Shown in pieces: positions 9,146-21,058 of a stretch of DNA of 64,000 bases. The translations under genes were made by a program, and so were the position numbers. Position 1 is the first letter of the stretch; each line of letters begins with the position of its first letter. This DNA comes from Borrelia maritima. GTDB lineage: Bacteria > Spirochaetota > Spirochaetia > Borreliales > Borreliaceae. The stretch covers positions 1 through 64,000 of the forward strand of contig NZ_CP044535.1 in the NCBI RefSeq assembly GCF_008931845.1, given 5' to 3'. Under the pieces are notes generated by a model. It did no database searches. It was given only the letters and a program-made list of their open reading frames with translations, and was not told the DNA's origin.

Positions 9146-10150
9146 ATGAAAATAAGCAAAAAAATAATAAATATAACAAAGTTATTATTTGATGATTGGC
9201 AAAATAAAGCTATTTCTATTTTAATAGCTATTCTAATGTTTGTAGCATTTCATTTAAATAAAATAGAATCAATAACAACTGAAAAAGAATTCAACATCAT
9301 CTTAAATGATCAAATAGCTCTTGAAAAAATGCCAGACTTTAGCAAAGTCAAGATTACAATAAAAGTCAACAAAGATGATTTAAAATACCTCGATCTTAAT
9401 AAAATAATATTATTTATTGAAGCATCAAAAATAAAGATTCCTGGGAAATACAAGCTACCAATAAAAATAAAAAATTTTAACTCAATAAACATTGCAGAAT
9501 ATAAACTTTCAAAAACGAATGTATTGCTAAATCTTGATAACAAAATCTCCAAATTAGTTAAAATAGAACCCAAGTTTAAACTTATAGAAAAAGATGGTAA
9601 GGGGGAATATTTTATTGCAAAATATAATATATTGCCTGAAAATTTATTGGTATCTGGGTCTGAACAAGAACTCAAAAAAATAAACACTATTCAAACCAAA
9701 GTAAAAGAATTTGATACAAGAACCTTATTTGTATCAGATTATCTTGAAGTAGTTCCTCCAAATCCCCTAGTTGTGTTGGGAAAAAGTCATGTGGTAATAA
9801 ATATTTATTTAAACAAAAAATATTCAAACACAACAATAAAAGCTCCCAATCTTATTTTTAATAATCTAAAAAATGGTCTTGAAATTAAAGATAAAGAGAA
9901 AATAATAAACTCAGAAAACAAAATGTTTGTAAAAATAAAAACAAGGCTTTCTGAAAAACAAATTAAAACTCATATAAACAATCAAAATATAAGCCTGGCT
10001 TTTGATTTGTCAGATATAAAAACCCCGGGAATTTACAGCATTCCTGCAAATATAATTCTTAAAGGAAATATTAATGAAACAGAAATATATGATTATGAAC
10101 CCAAAAAAATAAAACTAGAAATAATTGAAAACTCAGAGATCAAACCATGA
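9146..10150 (+). CDS. YbbR-domain protein, CdaR-like regulator of CdaA
   Basis: A 334-residue protein with one N-terminal membrane helix (about 19-37), preceded by D-D-W-Q-N-K-A, the usual start of YbbR proteins, followed by several beta-rich YbbR repeats predicted to lie outside the membrane. In Firmicutes such proteins bind CdaA and modulate c-di-AMP synthesis; here the gene directly follows cdaA. The protein is unusually rich in Lys, Ile and Asn, which reflects the base bias of plus-strand genes in this arm. Its stop overlaps the acpS start as ATGA. Confidence 0.85.
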   Translation: MKISKKIINITKLLFDDWQNKAISILIAILMFVAFHLNKIESITTEKEFNIILNDQIALEKMPDFSKVKITIKVNKDDLKYLDLNKIILFIEASKIKIPGKYKLPIKIKNFNSINIAEYKLSKTNVLLNLDNKISKLVKIEPKFKLIEKDGKGEYFIAKYNILPENLLVSGSEQELKKINTIQTKVKEFDTRTLFVSDYLEVVPPNPLVVLGKSHVVINIYLNKKYSNTTIKAPNLIFNNLKNGLEIKDKEKIINSENKMFVKIKTRLSEKQIKTHINNQNISLAFDLSDIKTPGIYSIPANIILKGNINETEIYDYEPKKIKLEIIENSEIKP

Positions 10151-10521
10151 AGTCAATAGGATGTGATATAATAAAAGTAGAAAGATTTAAAAATTTTTTA
10201 GAAAATCAAAAAAAAATGGAGAGGTTCTTTACACATAAAGAAATTGAAAATTTTAAATTAAAAGGAGGTAGTATTATAGAAAGTTTAGCTGGAAAATTTG
10301 CAGCTAAAGAATCTTTAATCAAAGCATTAAGTCCACTTTTGCAATATAAAATAAATTATAGTCTTAAAGATATTGAAGTAATAAAATCTTTAAAAGGAAA
10401 TGCAAGGTTTTGTTTGCACAATGAAATTGAAAAATTTGCAATAAAAATGAATTTAAAGCTATACCTAACAATATCCCATGAAAAGGAGTACGCTATTGCA
10501 TTTGTAATAGTAGAAAATTAA
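10147..10521 (+). CDS. acpS: Holo-[acyl-carrier-protein] synthase
   Basis: Small phosphopantetheinyl transferase (124 aa) that moves 4'-phosphopantetheine from CoA to acyl carrier protein. The N-terminal [10 protein letters not shown] carries the Mg-binding Asp, and [10 protein letters not shown] carries the second acidic ligand and the lysine. Length is typical of AcpS trimers. It sits within the cdaA-priA operon, overlapping cdaR by 4 nt. Borrelia cannot make fatty acids de novo, so the ACP it activates presumably serves phospholipid or other acyl-transfer reactions (inference). Confidence 0.93.
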   Translation: MKSIGCDIIKVERFKNFLENQKKMERFFTHKEIENFKLKGGSIIESLAGKFAAKESLIKALSPLLQYKINYSLKDIEVIKSLKGNARFCLHNEIEKFAIKMNLKLYLTISHEKEYAIAFVIVEN

Positions 10522-10524
10522 TTC

Positions 10525-11364
10525 ATGAAAAAAATATCATATTTTACAAAAGAAAAAATTGAATGCCCTATATGCTCTTTTAAATTTCAAAAAGAAGAAT
10601 TTTTAACTGGAAGTAGCAGACTAATAGCTGGAGAGTTAAAAATTGATCTAAAAAGGGAATATATAAAAAACGACAAATATGGCAACATTTATCCTAGAAT
10701 ATATTCTGTAACAGTATGTCCAAAATGCTACTTTGCAACATTCCCAAGTGAATTTAATTCAATCCCTAAAAGCAAAAAAGAAATACTGAAAAATAAAAAA
10801 TCTGAAAGAAAAAAAATAAATTCTATTTTTGACGAGACTATCAATTTCAGCAAGCCTAGAACATTAAAAGAAGGAGCTGCAAGCTATATTCTTGCTATGC
10901 TATGTTATGAGCATCTTGAAAAGAATTATAGCCCCACCTTAAATCAAGCAAAATCAGCAATAAGAGCCGCTTGGACATTTGAAGACCTTGAAAAAGAAGA
11001 CCCGGGCAAAAATTATAATTACCTTCAAAAAATATTTTATCACAAAGCTGCATATCTTTATAAACTAGTCATTGAAAAAGACAAAGACAATTCAGAACCT
11101 GTTAGCGCAGCAACCATATTTGGCCCAGATACAGATAAAAATTATGGATATGACAGTGTTCTTTACTTATCAGGCCTTTTAGAATACTTTTATGGAAATA
11201 AAGACAATAAAGAATACAGATATAAACAATTAAATGATATAAAAACTACTCTTTCTAAGATAGCAGGAATGGGAAAATTTTCAAAAGAAAAACCTTCAAT
11301 CCTTTTAGATAAAATCAAAGAAGTCTACTTTAAAATATCAAAGGAAATGAAAAATCTTAAATAA
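10525..11364 (+). CDS. DUF2225 protein with paired CxxC motifs
   Basis: A 279-residue cytosolic protein. Two CxxC pairs, C-P-I-C (about 14-17) and C-P-K-C (about 68-71), would bind one zinc. The rest is helical and TPR-like: A-A-S-Y-I-L-A-M-L-C-Y and A-I-R-A-A-W repeats match DUF2225 proteins of Firmicutes and spirochaetes. Function is unknown for the family. It starts 3 nt after acpS and its stop abuts truA, so it is co-translated within the operon. B31 position BB_0011. Confidence 0.75.
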   Translation: MKKISYFTKEKIECPICSFKFQKEEFLTGSSRLIAGELKIDLKREYIKNDKYGNIYPRIYSVTVCPKCYFATFPSEFNSIPKSKKEILKNKKSERKKINSIFDETINFSKPRTLKEGAASYILAMLCYEHLEKNYSPTLNQAKSAIRAAWTFEDLEKEDPGKNYNYLQKIFYHKAAYLYKLVIEKDKDNSEPVSAATIFGPDTDKNYGYDSVLYLSGLLEYFYGNKDNKEYRYKQLNDIKTTLSKIAGMGKFSKEKPSILLDKIKEVYFKISKEMKNLK

Positions 11365-12105
11365 ATGAAAAAAATATTAGCTGAAATCGCTTATGAAGGG
11401 TCTAAATACCATGGATTTCAAATACAACCAGCAAAGCCTACAATTCAAGGAGAAATTGAAAAAGCCCTAATGAAAGTCAATAAAAAAAAAGTAAAGATTC
11501 ATTCATCCGGAAGAACAGATAAAGGGGTTCATGCAAAAAGACATGTAATAACTTTTAATATGGACATCAATATTCAACTAAACAATCTAAAAAAAGCTTT
11601 AAATGCAATATTATTAAAAGACAGTATAAAAATACTAAAGCTCAAATATGTTAAAAATTCATTTCATCCACGTTTTAACGCTCAAAAAAGAAAATACAGT
11701 TACCATATATTAAACAGCGATAACTACTATCCTTGGGAAGGCTATCAAGCTCACCATGTAAATAAAAAACTAAACATAAGCAATTTAAACCAAATGGCTA
11801 AAATATTAATTGGAAGCCATGATTTTACCACATTTTCATGCATAAAAGATAAAAGTAAATCCAAATTTAGACATATATATTTTGCCAAATTTAAAAAAAG
11901 AGGAAAATATATTATCTTTGAAATAATAGGATCTTCTTTTTTATGGACAATGGTAAGATCAATAATAGGCACAATACTGGATATTGAAATAAAAAACGAA
12001 CCGATTTCTACTTTTGAAACAATACTAAAATCAAAAAATAGAAACCTTACAAGAACAACTGCGCCTGCAAATGCTTTATTTTTAGACAAGGTTTACTATG
12101 AATAA
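11365..12105 (+). CDS. truA: tRNA pseudouridine synthase A
   Basis: Makes pseudouridine at tRNA positions 38-40. The catalytic Asp lies in S-S-G-R-T-D-K-G-V-H-A, and the downstream F-H-P-R-F and S-F-L-W-T-M-V-R-S motifs are family hallmarks. The 246-residue length is normal. The gene begins immediately after the DUF2225 stop codon and overlaps the following gene by 8 nt. Confidence 0.95.
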   Translation: MKKILAEIAYEGSKYHGFQIQPAKPTIQGEIEKALMKVNKKKVKIHSSGRTDKGVHAKRHVITFNMDINIQLNNLKKALNAILLKDSIKILKLKYVKNSFHPRFNAQKRKYSYHILNSDNYYPWEGYQAHHVNKKLNISNLNQMAKILIGSHDFTTFSCIKDKSKSKFRHIYFAKFKKRGKYIIFEIIGSSFLWTMVRSIIGTILDIEIKNEPISTFETILKSKNRNLTRTTAPANALFLDKVYYE

Positions 12106-12697
12106 CAATATTTTAACTAAAAAACTTTTTTTACTTAAAATATTGAAAAATAACATCGAAGGCAAACTTACAGAAAATTTTGAAGAAATAGATAATCAGA
12201 TTAAACAAAAAATAGAAGAAGTTAAAAATACTAAAATTTATCAAAAAAACGAAAATAACGCAGCACCTACAGAAGTACCTTTAAACAACAAAATTTTAAC
12301 TAACATATTATCAAATAATAACTTACAAGAAAAAAGTATCAACAATTATATCATAATATATGTAAACAAAAATTACCTCAACGACCCCTCAAGAGATATT
12401 ATAACAAAATGGTGCAAAGGCATAAACATACACAATTATAAAATAATAGATACTATTGAATCACTTAACTTGGAAATTGGAAACAAACCCCCTAAGGCAA
12501 TTTTATCTTGCGAAGAAATAGATTTTTTCTTAAATCAACCGCTAAGAATTCAAATTGTAAGAGGAATAGAGCTAAGATTTAAAGGCATTCCATTAGTTTT
12601 TACATACCTTCCCGAAAATCAAATAAAAAATCCAGAGTTAAAAAAAGAAATATGGCAAGATTTAAAAATAATAAAGGGCATAATAAAATATGGATGA
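12098..12697 (+). CDS. Degenerate family-4 uracil-DNA-glycosylase-fold protein
   Basis: Usually annotated hypothetical (199 aa). The N-terminal 80 residues are a lysine/asparagine-rich helical region. The C-terminal half, from P-P-K-A-I-L-S-C (131-138) through I-V-R-G (153-156) to N-P-E-L-K-K-E-I-W-Q-D-L-K (178-190), follows the end of family 4 UDGs, whose consensus reads roughly RG, then TYHPsyLLrNPelK..vWeDLK. The catalytic-loop His-Pro is replaced by Leu171-Pro172, and I cannot find the GEAPG-type motif 1 near the N-terminus. It is therefore probably not an active glycosylase. It overlaps both truA and priA by 8 nt. Homology is my reading and needs a profile search. Confidence 0.6.
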   Translation: MNNNILTKKLFLLKILKNNIEGKLTENFEEIDNQIKQKIEEVKNTKIYQKNENNAAPTEVPLNNKILTNILSNNNLQEKSINNYIIIYVNKNYLNDPSRDIITKWCKGINIHNYKIIDTIESLNLEIGNKPPKAILSCEEIDFFLNQPLRIQIVRGIELRFKGIPLVFTYLPENQIKNPELKKEIWQDLKIIKGIIKYG

Positions 12698-14678
12698 ACA
12701 TTATTATTCAACTTATTACTATGAAATTGCAATAAACATTCCTTTAAATAAACTTTTTTTTTACAAGTTTAACTTGAATCTAGAAATTGGAATAAGGGTA
12801 ATGGTTAATTTTAATGGCTCTAATAAAATTGGAATAATTATTAAAAAATATTTTGAAAACGAATTCAAGGAAAAATTTGAATTCAAAATAAAAAAAATTA
12901 TTAAAATAATAGATAAAACTAAAATAATAACAGAACATAATATTAATTTAGCACATTGGATTAGTAAAAAAACATTTTCAGGATTTGGAGAAACTTTATT
13001 CTTTGGATTACCCAAAAATTCAAAATCTAAAAAAAATCAAACACCACTTTCAATAAATGAGTACCCCCATTCATATCATGAAAAGCGCCTTCAGCTAAAC
13101 ATCGAACAACAAAATATTTACAAAGAAATTATTGAGTCAGACAAAACTAATGTTTTTTACCTTTTTGGAATACCTGGATCTGGAAAAACTGAAATATTTA
13201 TCAAATTGTGTGAATACTACTTAACACTAGAAAAACAAGTGCTTTTCTTAATTCCTGAAATATCATTAGGATATCAAATAATAAAAAGAATAAAATATGC
13301 ATTAAATATGGAAGATAAAATTTATGAATACAACTCTAAGGTTTTAAATTCTAATAAAAATTTAATATGGAATAAAGTCAAAAATGGAGAAAGTCTAGTT
13401 GTTATTGGCATTAAAAGTGTGCTCATGCTACCTTTTACCAACCTAAAACTAATAATTATGGACGAAGAACACGAAACTACATACAAATCTGAGAATATTC
13501 CAAGATTTCACTCAAGACACATATCATTTTTTTTACAAAAAAAATTTAATGCTAAATTTATAATGGGAAGTGCAACCCCCTCTCTTGAAGCATACTATGC
13601 AATGAAACATAACCAAATAAAAAAAATCATAATGCAAAACAAATTCTCTCAAAGCAAAATAGAAGATATAAAAATAATAAACATGAAAAAAGAACCTAGC
13701 ACAATTTCATCAGAGCTATTATACAGTATTCAAAAAAGTCTAAACGAAAAAAGACAATCTTTAATTTTCATTAATAAAAGAGGGTATCTAAAAAATCTCG
13801 AATGCAACGAATGTGGTCATACAATTTATTGCCCAAATTGCTCATTTAGCCTTATTTACCATAAAAAGGAAAATAAACTTTTATGCCACTATTGTAATTA
13901 TCAAACAAAAACAGCAAACCATTGCCCTCAATGTAAATCAAAAGACATTAAATACAAAACCTATGGAATTCAACTTGTTGAAAAAGAATTAAAAAAATTT
14001 TTGCCAAATGCAAAAATTGTAAGAATAGATTCCGATATTACAAAAATAGAAAATATAGACTCAATAAATAAGTTTGAGAACAAAGAAATAGATATACTTA
14101 TCGGAACACAAATCATTGCAAAAGGATTCAATTTTGAAAATATTAAAACACTAGGCATAATCAACGCAGACATTGGAATAGGATTGCCTGATTTTAGAAG
14201 CAGCGAAAGAATTTTTACAATACTCTCACAGATTATGGGAAGAGCAGCAAGATTCAAAGATGACAACACGATTATCATACAAACAAAAAATCCTAATTAT
14301 TATGCTATAAAATATGCTTACAAGAACCAATGCGAACAATTTTACGAACAAGAACTAGATATACGACAAAAATTAAACTATCCTCCGTTTAACAAAATTA
14401 TTAGAATAATATTTAGAAGCAAAAATGAAGAATCTGCTAAACAAAAATGTTGGGAATTTTTTGAAAAATCTAAAGAATTTTTGCAAGAAGGAATTGAGCA
14501 CCTAGGCCCATCAGAAGCCATTATGAAGAAAATATCTAAAAATTACAGATACAATATAATATACTTGTCAAAATCCTACAGCTTACTTGAAAAGCTAGTT
14601 AGCAAAACAAGAGAAAAAATAAAAATAACAAATACTGTTTATATTGAAATAGATTATTATCCAATTTCATTAATTTAG
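12690..14678 (+). CDS. priA: Primosomal protein N' (replication restart helicase)
   Basis: DEAH-type 3'-5' helicase that reloads the replisome at stalled forks. Walker A is G-I-P-G-S-G-K-T-E; Walker B is D-E-E-H. Eight cysteines in four CxxC pairs between about residues 373 and 415 form the two zinc sites. Motif V/VI residues are in G-T-Q-I-I-A-K-G and Q-I-M-G-R-A-A-R. Length (662 aa) is somewhat below E. coli PriA (732), with a reduced N-terminal domain. Last gene of the cdaA operon; it converges on udk with a 4-nt overlap of coding ends, leaving no space for a separate terminator. Confidence 0.95.
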   Translation: MDEHYYSTYYYEIAINIPLNKLFFYKFNLNLEIGIRVMVNFNGSNKIGIIIKKYFENEFKEKFEFKIKKIIKIIDKTKIITEHNINLAHWISKKTFSGFGETLFFGLPKNSKSKKNQTPLSINEYPHSYHEKRLQLNIEQQNIYKEIIESDKTNVFYLFGIPGSGKTEIFIKLCEYYLTLEKQVLFLIPEISLGYQIIKRIKYALNMEDKIYEYNSKVLNSNKNLIWNKVKNGESLVVIGIKSVLMLPFTNLKLIIMDEEHETTYKSENIPRFHSRHISFFLQKKFNAKFIMGSATPSLEAYYAMKHNQIKKIIMQNKFSQSKIEDIKIINMKKEPSTISSELLYSIQKSLNEKRQSLIFINKRGYLKNLECNECGHTIYCPNCSFSLIYHKKENKLLCHYCNYQTKTANHCPQCKSKDIKYKTYGIQLVEKELKKFLPNAKIVRIDSDITKIENIDSINKFENKEIDILIGTQIIAKGFNFENIKTLGIINADIGIGLPDFRSSERIFTILSQIMGRAARFKDDNTIIIQTKNPNYYAIKYAYKNQCEQFYEQELDIRQKLNYPPFNKIIRIIFRSKNEESAKQKCWEFFEKSKEFLQEGIEHLGPSEAIMKKISKNYRYNIIYLSKSYSLLEKLVSKTREKIKITNTVYIEIDYYPISLI

Positions 14679-15295
14679 GTAAAATCTAAGCCTTCTTTAC
14701 TTAAAGACTTAAGAAACGTTGAAAGTACATAAAGCGCTTTATCATTGTGACCCCCTTCAGGAATAATAAGATCAGCATATTCTTTCGTAGGCTCAATAAA
14801 TCTGTAATACCCCCATCTAGTAGTGCTTAAATACTGATCAATCACAGACTCTAAAGTACGCCCTCTTTTAGAAATATCTCTCCTTAAACGCCTAATAAAT
14901 CTAATATCATTTGGAGTGTCAATATATATTTTAAGATCTATTAAATTTCTTACTCTCTCTTCAACATAAATCATAATACCTTCAACAATAACAACAGGAG
15001 TTGGAACAACCAAAACCGTTTTAAGTTGTCTTTTATGATTAATAAAGTCATAAAGAGGCATATCTATTGGACTATTGTTTTTTAAATTTTTCAAATGTTC
15101 ATAAAACAAATTATTATCAAAAGCATCTGGATGATCAAAATTTACCTTAGAAAATTCATGTTCATAATCACCAACGCTCCTATAGTAATTATCTTGAGAA
15201 ATAAGGACAAATTCTGGAATAAACTCACTAATCTTGCTTACAACTGTAGTCTTTCCACTTCCAGAACCACCAGATATCCCAATAATCTTAGCCAT
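14675..15295 (-). CDS. udk: Uridine kinase
   Basis: Phosphorylates uridine and cytidine, fitting an organism that relies on nucleoside salvage. The P-loop [12 protein letters not shown] is at the N-terminus. [15 protein letters not shown] and R-R-L-R-R-D are typical of the family. I start at the ATG at 15295 (Met-Ala-Lys), since the preceding in-frame codon is a TTG with no better ribosome site. It overlaps the rhodanese gene upstream by 8 nt. The carboxy end overlaps priA on the other strand. Confidence 0.93.
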   Translation of the reverse strand: MAKIIGISGGSGSGKTTVVSKISEFIPEFVLISQDNYYRSVGDYEHEFSKVNFDHPDAFDNNLFYEHLKNLKNNSPIDMPLYDFINHKRQLKTVLVVPTPVVIVEGIMIYVEERVRNLIDLKIYIDTPNDIRFIRRLRRDISKRGRTLESVIDQYLSTTRWGYYRFIEPTKEYADLIIPEGGHNDKALYVLSTFLKSLSKEGLDFT

Positions 15296-15692
15296 CAACT
15301 AACTTCTTTTTTTCTTCCATTTGTGGTATGTCTTTCAAGGTGCCAGCTACAAACACATTCTTAAATCCCATACTTTTTAAAACTTTTTTCGCCTCGTAAG
15401 ACTTATTAAAACTTTTGCCATAAACAATTATTTCTGAATCTAAATCGCCCAATTTATCTTTTTTAGCAAATAAATTATTAAAAGGAATATTAATTGATTT
15501 CAAATAATGGGACTTACTATATTCTTTAGAAGATCGAATATCCAAAATCTTTGCTCCATTTTTGATTTTCTCTAACAAAAACAGATTAATTCTTCTCATT
15601 CTAAGAATAATAAAAAACCAAATATAAAAAAAAAGCAGAGCTATTAATAACATAAATTTTGCATAATTCATAGCCATAGTTTTCATGAACAT
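15288..15692 (-). CDS. Membrane-anchored rhodanese-like protein lacking the catalytic cysteine
   Basis: A 134-residue protein with one N-terminal membrane helix (about 12-31) and a rhodanese domain: [10 protein letters not shown] (49-58), then H-Y-L-K-S-I-N-I-P (62-70). The active-site loop, normally Y-C-x-x-G-x-R-S, reads Y-G-K-S-F-N-K-S (91-98), so the cysteine is Gly92; there is no cysteine anywhere in the protein. It cannot act as a sulfurtransferase by the known mechanism, although B31 annotation names it glpE. A binding or scaffold role is possible. Translationally coupled to udk. Confidence 0.8.
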   Translation of the reverse strand: MFMKTMAMNYAKFMLLIALLFFYIWFFIILRMRRINLFLLEKIKNGAKILDIRSSKEYSKSHYLKSINIPFNNLFAKKDKLGDLDSEIIVYGKSFNKSYEAKKVLKSMGFKNVFVAGTLKDIPQMEEKKKLVDG

Positions 15693-15810
15693 GATATCAA
15701 AAAAAATAAAAAAAGGGAATAAAATTGTTTTTTTTGCAAAATTAATATAGAATTCAAATAAATTGTTTATTAACTTGTAGCTTTAGCTTTAAAGCAACTC
15801 TAGCGTTAAG

Positions 15811-16776
15811 ATGAAAAAGAAAAAAAAGATAAGTTGTCGTAGAATTAAAAAAAAACTCAAACTATTATTCATAATATTAACTAAAAAATTAAAAACTATA
15901 ACTAAAAACCCTAAATTAATATTTGACAGCACAATGCAAATAACTTTAGGCTCTGCACTAATGGCAATTTCTACAAATGTTTTGTACATTCCTCATGGAC
16001 TTCTTAGTGGGGGGATTGGAGGCATTTCATTAATGTTGCATTACCTGTTAAGTTTTAATTTAGGATGGACAATATTTGCATTAAACATCCCATTATTTCT
16101 TATTGGAATAAAATTTTTAAATATAACATTCATCATTCAAAGTTGGATTGCAATGGGATTATATTCTATTATTATAAACTACTCCCAATTTTTACAAAAT
16201 AAAATACATCTTAATGATATGATGCTTGTATCAATACTAGCTGGACTTATTTCTGGACTTGGACTTGGACTTGTATTTAGGGGAAAAGGATCTTCAGGAG
16301 GATCAGACATAATTGCAATGATCATTAAAGAAAAATATTCAATTAGTATTGGAACAACAAATTTCATAGTTAATCTAGCAGTATTAATTCTTGCAACCTT
16401 TTTCTTTAATATTGAAATCGCACTTTATACACTAATAGCATCATTTGTAACATCTATTATGACAGACAAAACAAGCACTGGATTTGGCAATCAAAAAGCT
16501 ATATTAATAATTTCAGATAAAGGAAAAGAAATTGCTTATCTTCTTACAAACAAGTTAAAATTAGCTGCTACGTTAATAAACGGGAAAGGAGCATGGGCAG
16601 GAACAGAAAAAACTATCGTATTTATAGTAGTTCCAATAATGCGTTTGTCAAGAATTAAGTATATATCACAAAAAGTTGATCCAAACTGTTTCATTACTGT
16701 TATTAACACTAATGAAATAACTGGAGGCAAAAAAATAACTGATGCGGTCTCATTAAAACAAGAAATTTCAAATTAA
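15811..16776 (+). CDS. YitT family integral membrane protein
   Basis: A 321-residue protein with a very basic N-terminal tail (Lys/Arg-rich, residues 1-30), five or so membrane helices (about 48-220, the DUF161/YitT domain with a G-L-x-L-G-L-V-F-R-G-K-G-S-S-G-G-S-D signature), and a C-terminal cytosolic DUF2179 domain with G-K-G-A-W. The family is widespread and of unknown function; transport has been suggested. No clear Shine-Dalgarno precedes the ATG. It converges on the pseudouridine synthase gene, with coding ends overlapping by 4 nt. Confidence 0.82.
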   Translation: MKKKKKISCRRIKKKLKLLFIILTKKLKTITKNPKLIFDSTMQITLGSALMAISTNVLYIPHGLLSGGIGGISLMLHYLLSFNLGWTIFALNIPLFLIGIKFLNITFIIQSWIAMGLYSIIINYSQFLQNKIHLNDMMLVSILAGLISGLGLGLVFRGKGSSGGSDIIAMIIKEKYSISIGTTNFIVNLAVLILATFFFNIEIALYTLIASFVTSIMTDKTSTGFGNQKAILIISDKGKEIAYLLTNKLKLAATLINGKGAWAGTEKTIVFIVVPIMRLSRIKYISQKVDPNCFITVINTNEITGGKKITDAVSLKQEISN

Positions 16777-17756
16777 AAATCTCTTAAAAAAAGAACTAAA
16801 TTATCAATAATCAACTTCAACTCATCGCTCTTGTAAAAATTCAACAAAAAATTAACAAATCTTTGCGGAAATTCAGAAATAAATTTCTCAAAAGAATTTT
16901 TTCCAACATCAATTTCAAGCTTATAAGAATGAAGCATTAAAGTGATTTCTTTAAAACTACTGTCCACTCTTCCATAAACCCCATCTCCCAATATGGGGAA
17001 GTTAAGATATTTCATATGAACTCTCAATTGATGCGTACGACCAGTTTTGGGCTTTAAAGCTAAAAGAGAATATCCCCCAAAATTGAGTAACAATCTATAT
17101 TCTGTTAATGCTTTTTTACCTGTATCTTTAGAAACACCAAATCTTTTCCTACTGTGCTTATCTCTATCGATAAAAGATTCAATACTTCCAAAAACACTAT
17201 TAAAATTTCCTTTAACAATTGCAATGTAAACTTTATTTGCCCTTTTGTCTTTAAACTGCTGGGCTAAAAACCTCAAAGTGCTAATATTTTTTGCACAAAT
17301 TATCACACCAGAAGTATCTTTGTCTAATCTGTGAACAATTCCGGGTCTAATTTTTTCTTCATCAAAATTAATTTCTAATCTTTTTATATGATATAAAAGG
17401 AAATTTACAACAGTATCATCCCAATGCGATATTCCAGGATGACTTAAAATTCCTTGTGGTTTATTCAAAACAATAATGTTAGAATCTTCATAAATTATAA
17501 CAATAGGAATATTATTGGGTCTAAGGCAATCAATTTGACTACTACTCTCTTCGTCAAATTCAATCAATATTTCATCATCCTTAAAAACAGGCTTAGATAA
17601 TTTTATATTAAAAAATTTTCCATTGCTCTTTTTGAACGCTTCTACATTTCTTCTTTTAATCTGACTTCTAGTAAAAACTTCCAAATTGTATGATAGATAA
17701 AGATCCAATCTTAAAGCATTTTCTTTAACGATAAATTCTTTTTTAAGCCTTGCCAT
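16773..17756 (-). CDS. RluA-family ribosomal large subunit pseudouridine synthase
   Basis: An S4 domain (about residues 10-75) precedes an RluA-type catalytic domain with H-R-L-D-K-D-T-S-G, where the Asp is the catalytic residue, and a downstream K-T-G-R-T-H-Q-L-R-V-H motif. The architecture fits RluD, which modifies helix 69 of 23S rRNA, but RluC-like specificity is not excluded. I use the ATG at 17756 (Met-Ala-Arg-Leu), which clears the upstream stop by 4 nt; an in-frame TTG at 17780 would overlap that gene by 20 nt. Length from the ATG is 327 aa, normal for RluD. Confidence 0.9.
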   Translation of the reverse strand: MARLKKEFIVKENALRLDLYLSYNLEVFTRSQIKRRNVEAFKKSNGKFFNIKLSKPVFKDDEILIEFDEESSSQIDCLRPNNIPIVIIYEDSNIIVLNKPQGILSHPGISHWDDTVVNFLLYHIKRLEINFDEEKIRPGIVHRLDKDTSGVIICAKNISTLRFLAQQFKDKRANKVYIAIVKGNFNSVFGSIESFIDRDKHSRKRFGVSKDTGKKALTEYRLLLNFGGYSLLALKPKTGRTHQLRVHMKYLNFPILGDGVYGRVDSSFKEITLMLHSYKLEIDVGKNSFEKFISEFPQRFVNFLLNFYKSDELKLIIDNLVLFLRDF

Positions 17757-17760
17757 ATTA

Positions 17761-18270
17761 TCACTGAAGGAAATAGTCAATCAAAGCAATAGTTAATGCA
17801 AGTATAGCCCCAACGGAAGCTGAAATAATAAATTTTTTATAAATTTCATCTTTTGAAAAACTAGGACCATTTGAAAAAGGATACGGCACATAATTTTCAT
17901 CCATTCCGCTATAAAAATAGTATCCTACATCAAAAAAAAACAAGCTCAAAAATAAAACTATTGGAAAAGATCCAATACTAATAGCCGAAAACCTAAATAA
18001 ATCTTTTGCTGATTTTGACTCAAGATCATTTTCAAGATTTAAAGCCTTATTCTCTTGAATATTTTTATAAAGAAAAGAATCATCCTTATCATCAACAAGT
18101 TTATTTTTTTCATTAGAAACAAAATTGTCATCGGAAGTTGATTTATCTTGCAATGGCAAACTTTTAGCATCACTTAACTTTAAGTTATTCAAATTCAAAT
18201 TGAAATAATCAATTGAATTTGAATAAACATTTAAAACACTAAAAAGCAGCAATAAGCTTCCAATAAGCAT
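17761..18270 (-). CDS. Membrane protein of unknown function
   Basis: I do not recognise this 169-residue protein. It has an N-terminal hydrophobic segment (residues 1-18, probable signal peptide), a polar Asp/Ser/Asn/Lys-rich middle (about 20-90), and two hydrophobic segments near the C-terminus (about 95-115 and 148-168). It sits between the pfp gene (8 nt upstream) and the pseudouridine synthase gene, in the same direction. B31 position BB_0019. Nothing in the sequence suggests a function. Confidence 0.7.
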   Translation of the reverse strand: MLIGSLLLLFSVLNVYSNSIDYFNLNLNNLKLSDAKSLPLQDKSTSDDNFVSNEKNKLVDDKDDSFLYKNIQENKALNLENDLESKSAKDLFRFSAISIGSFPIVLFLSLFFFDVGYYFYSGMDENYVPYPFSNGPSFSKDEIYKKFIISASVGAILALTIALIDYFLQ

Positions 18271-18277
18271 AAATTTA

Positions 18278-19960
<1,683 letters not shown>

Positions 19961-20017
19961 TTAATTAAATTAAGCCTTTATCATAAATTAAATATTAAAA
20001 TAATTCACAACTAATAT

Positions 20018-21058
20018 CTATATATGATTTAAAACTAACATAGCATCCCCATAAGAAAAAAATTTATAACCTTTATTTATAGCTTCTTCATAAGAACTAA
20101 ACACAAAATCTTTGCCTGCAAATGAAGAGACAAGCATCAACAGAGTAGATTGGGGAGTGTGAAAATTTGTAAAAAGCATGTCAACAAACTTAAAACAATA
20201 GTTCTTGCTAGGATAAATAAAAAGATTCGTACTTTGCGGACCCGTTTTAAATTTCTTAAGGGTATTGTCATAAGATGATTCTAAAGTCCTCAAGGTTGTA
20301 GTGCCAATTGACAAAATTTTTTTACCAAGAAGCTTCGCATTCTGCAATCTCTCAGACACACAATCTTTCATTAAAAAAGTTTCAAAATGCATATTATGTT
20401 CTTCCACTTTTTTAGATCTTACAGGAAGAAAAGTCCCAAGCCCTACATGAAGAGTAATAAAATCATATTCAATATTGTTCTTTTCAAAAGCAGAAAACAA
20501 ATCTTTACTAAAATGTAATCCTGCAGTTGCAGAAGCCGCAGATCCAACGTATTTAGAATAAATAGTTTGATATCGATCTTCATCTATCTTATCATAATCT
20601 CTTTTAATGTAAGGGGGTAAAGGAATAAAACCATGCTTTTCAAAATAATCTTCACCAACATCCTTGTTAAATTTTAAAACAATCTCACTACTATTTTTTG
20701 ATAGAATTTCACCCATTAACCCTTCAGGAAATTTGTAAAGATTACCAACAATTTGCTTTTTAGATTTAGAAACTAGCGCAGTAAACAAATTAGTGCCAAT
20801 TCTATCTAAAATTAAAAATTCAACATTACTACCCATCTCTGATTCTGCATATATTCTTGATTTTCTAACTTTTGAATCGTTAAAAACAATAAAAATATCG
20901 CTATTTATATATTTAAAAATATTATTTACAGAATGTTCATGGTAAATTTTTTGCAATTGAGGATCTAGTACCATTAACCTTGAAGATCCCCTTTTTTCAC
21001 TTGGATATTGTGCTATTAAAGAATTAGATAAATTAAAATGAAACTCTTTGGTCTTCAC
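20018..21058 (-). CDS. queA: S-adenosylmethionine:tRNA ribosyltransferase-isomerase
   Basis: Transfers and isomerises the ribosyl moiety of SAM onto preQ1-modified tRNA to give epoxyqueuosine at the wobble base. At 346 residues it is normal length, and it begins with the family's F-x-L-x-x-x-L-I-A-Q-Y-P-S pattern. [10 protein letters not shown] and [11 protein letters not shown] are conserved family motifs. Its start overlaps the ruvB stop by 26 nt. No preQ1 biosynthesis genes are visible here, so the substrate base is presumably salvaged; see the transporter paralogues at 47-48.5 kb. Confidence 0.95.
   Translation of the reverse strand: MKTKEFHFNLSNSLIAQYPSEKRGSSRLMVLDPQLQKIYHEHSVNNIFKYINSDIFIVFNDSKVRKSRIYAESEMGSNVEFLILDRIGTNLFTALVSKSKKQIVGNLYKFPEGLMGEILSKNSSEIVLKFNKDVGEDYFEKHGFIPLPPYIKRDYDKIDEDRYQTIYSKYVGSAASATAGLHFSKDLFSAFEKNNIEYDFITLHVGLGTFLPVRSKKVEEHNMHFETFLMKDCVSERLQNAKLLGKKILSIGTTTLRTLESSYDNTLKKFKTGPQSTNLFIYPSKNYCFKFVDMLFTNFHTPQSTLLMLVSSFAGKDFVFSSYEEAINKGYKFFSYGDAMLVLNHI

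Noticed and set aside
15296..15298. TTG as the udk start
   Set aside because: The adjacent ATG at 15295 fits family N-termini equally well and is the more usual codon.
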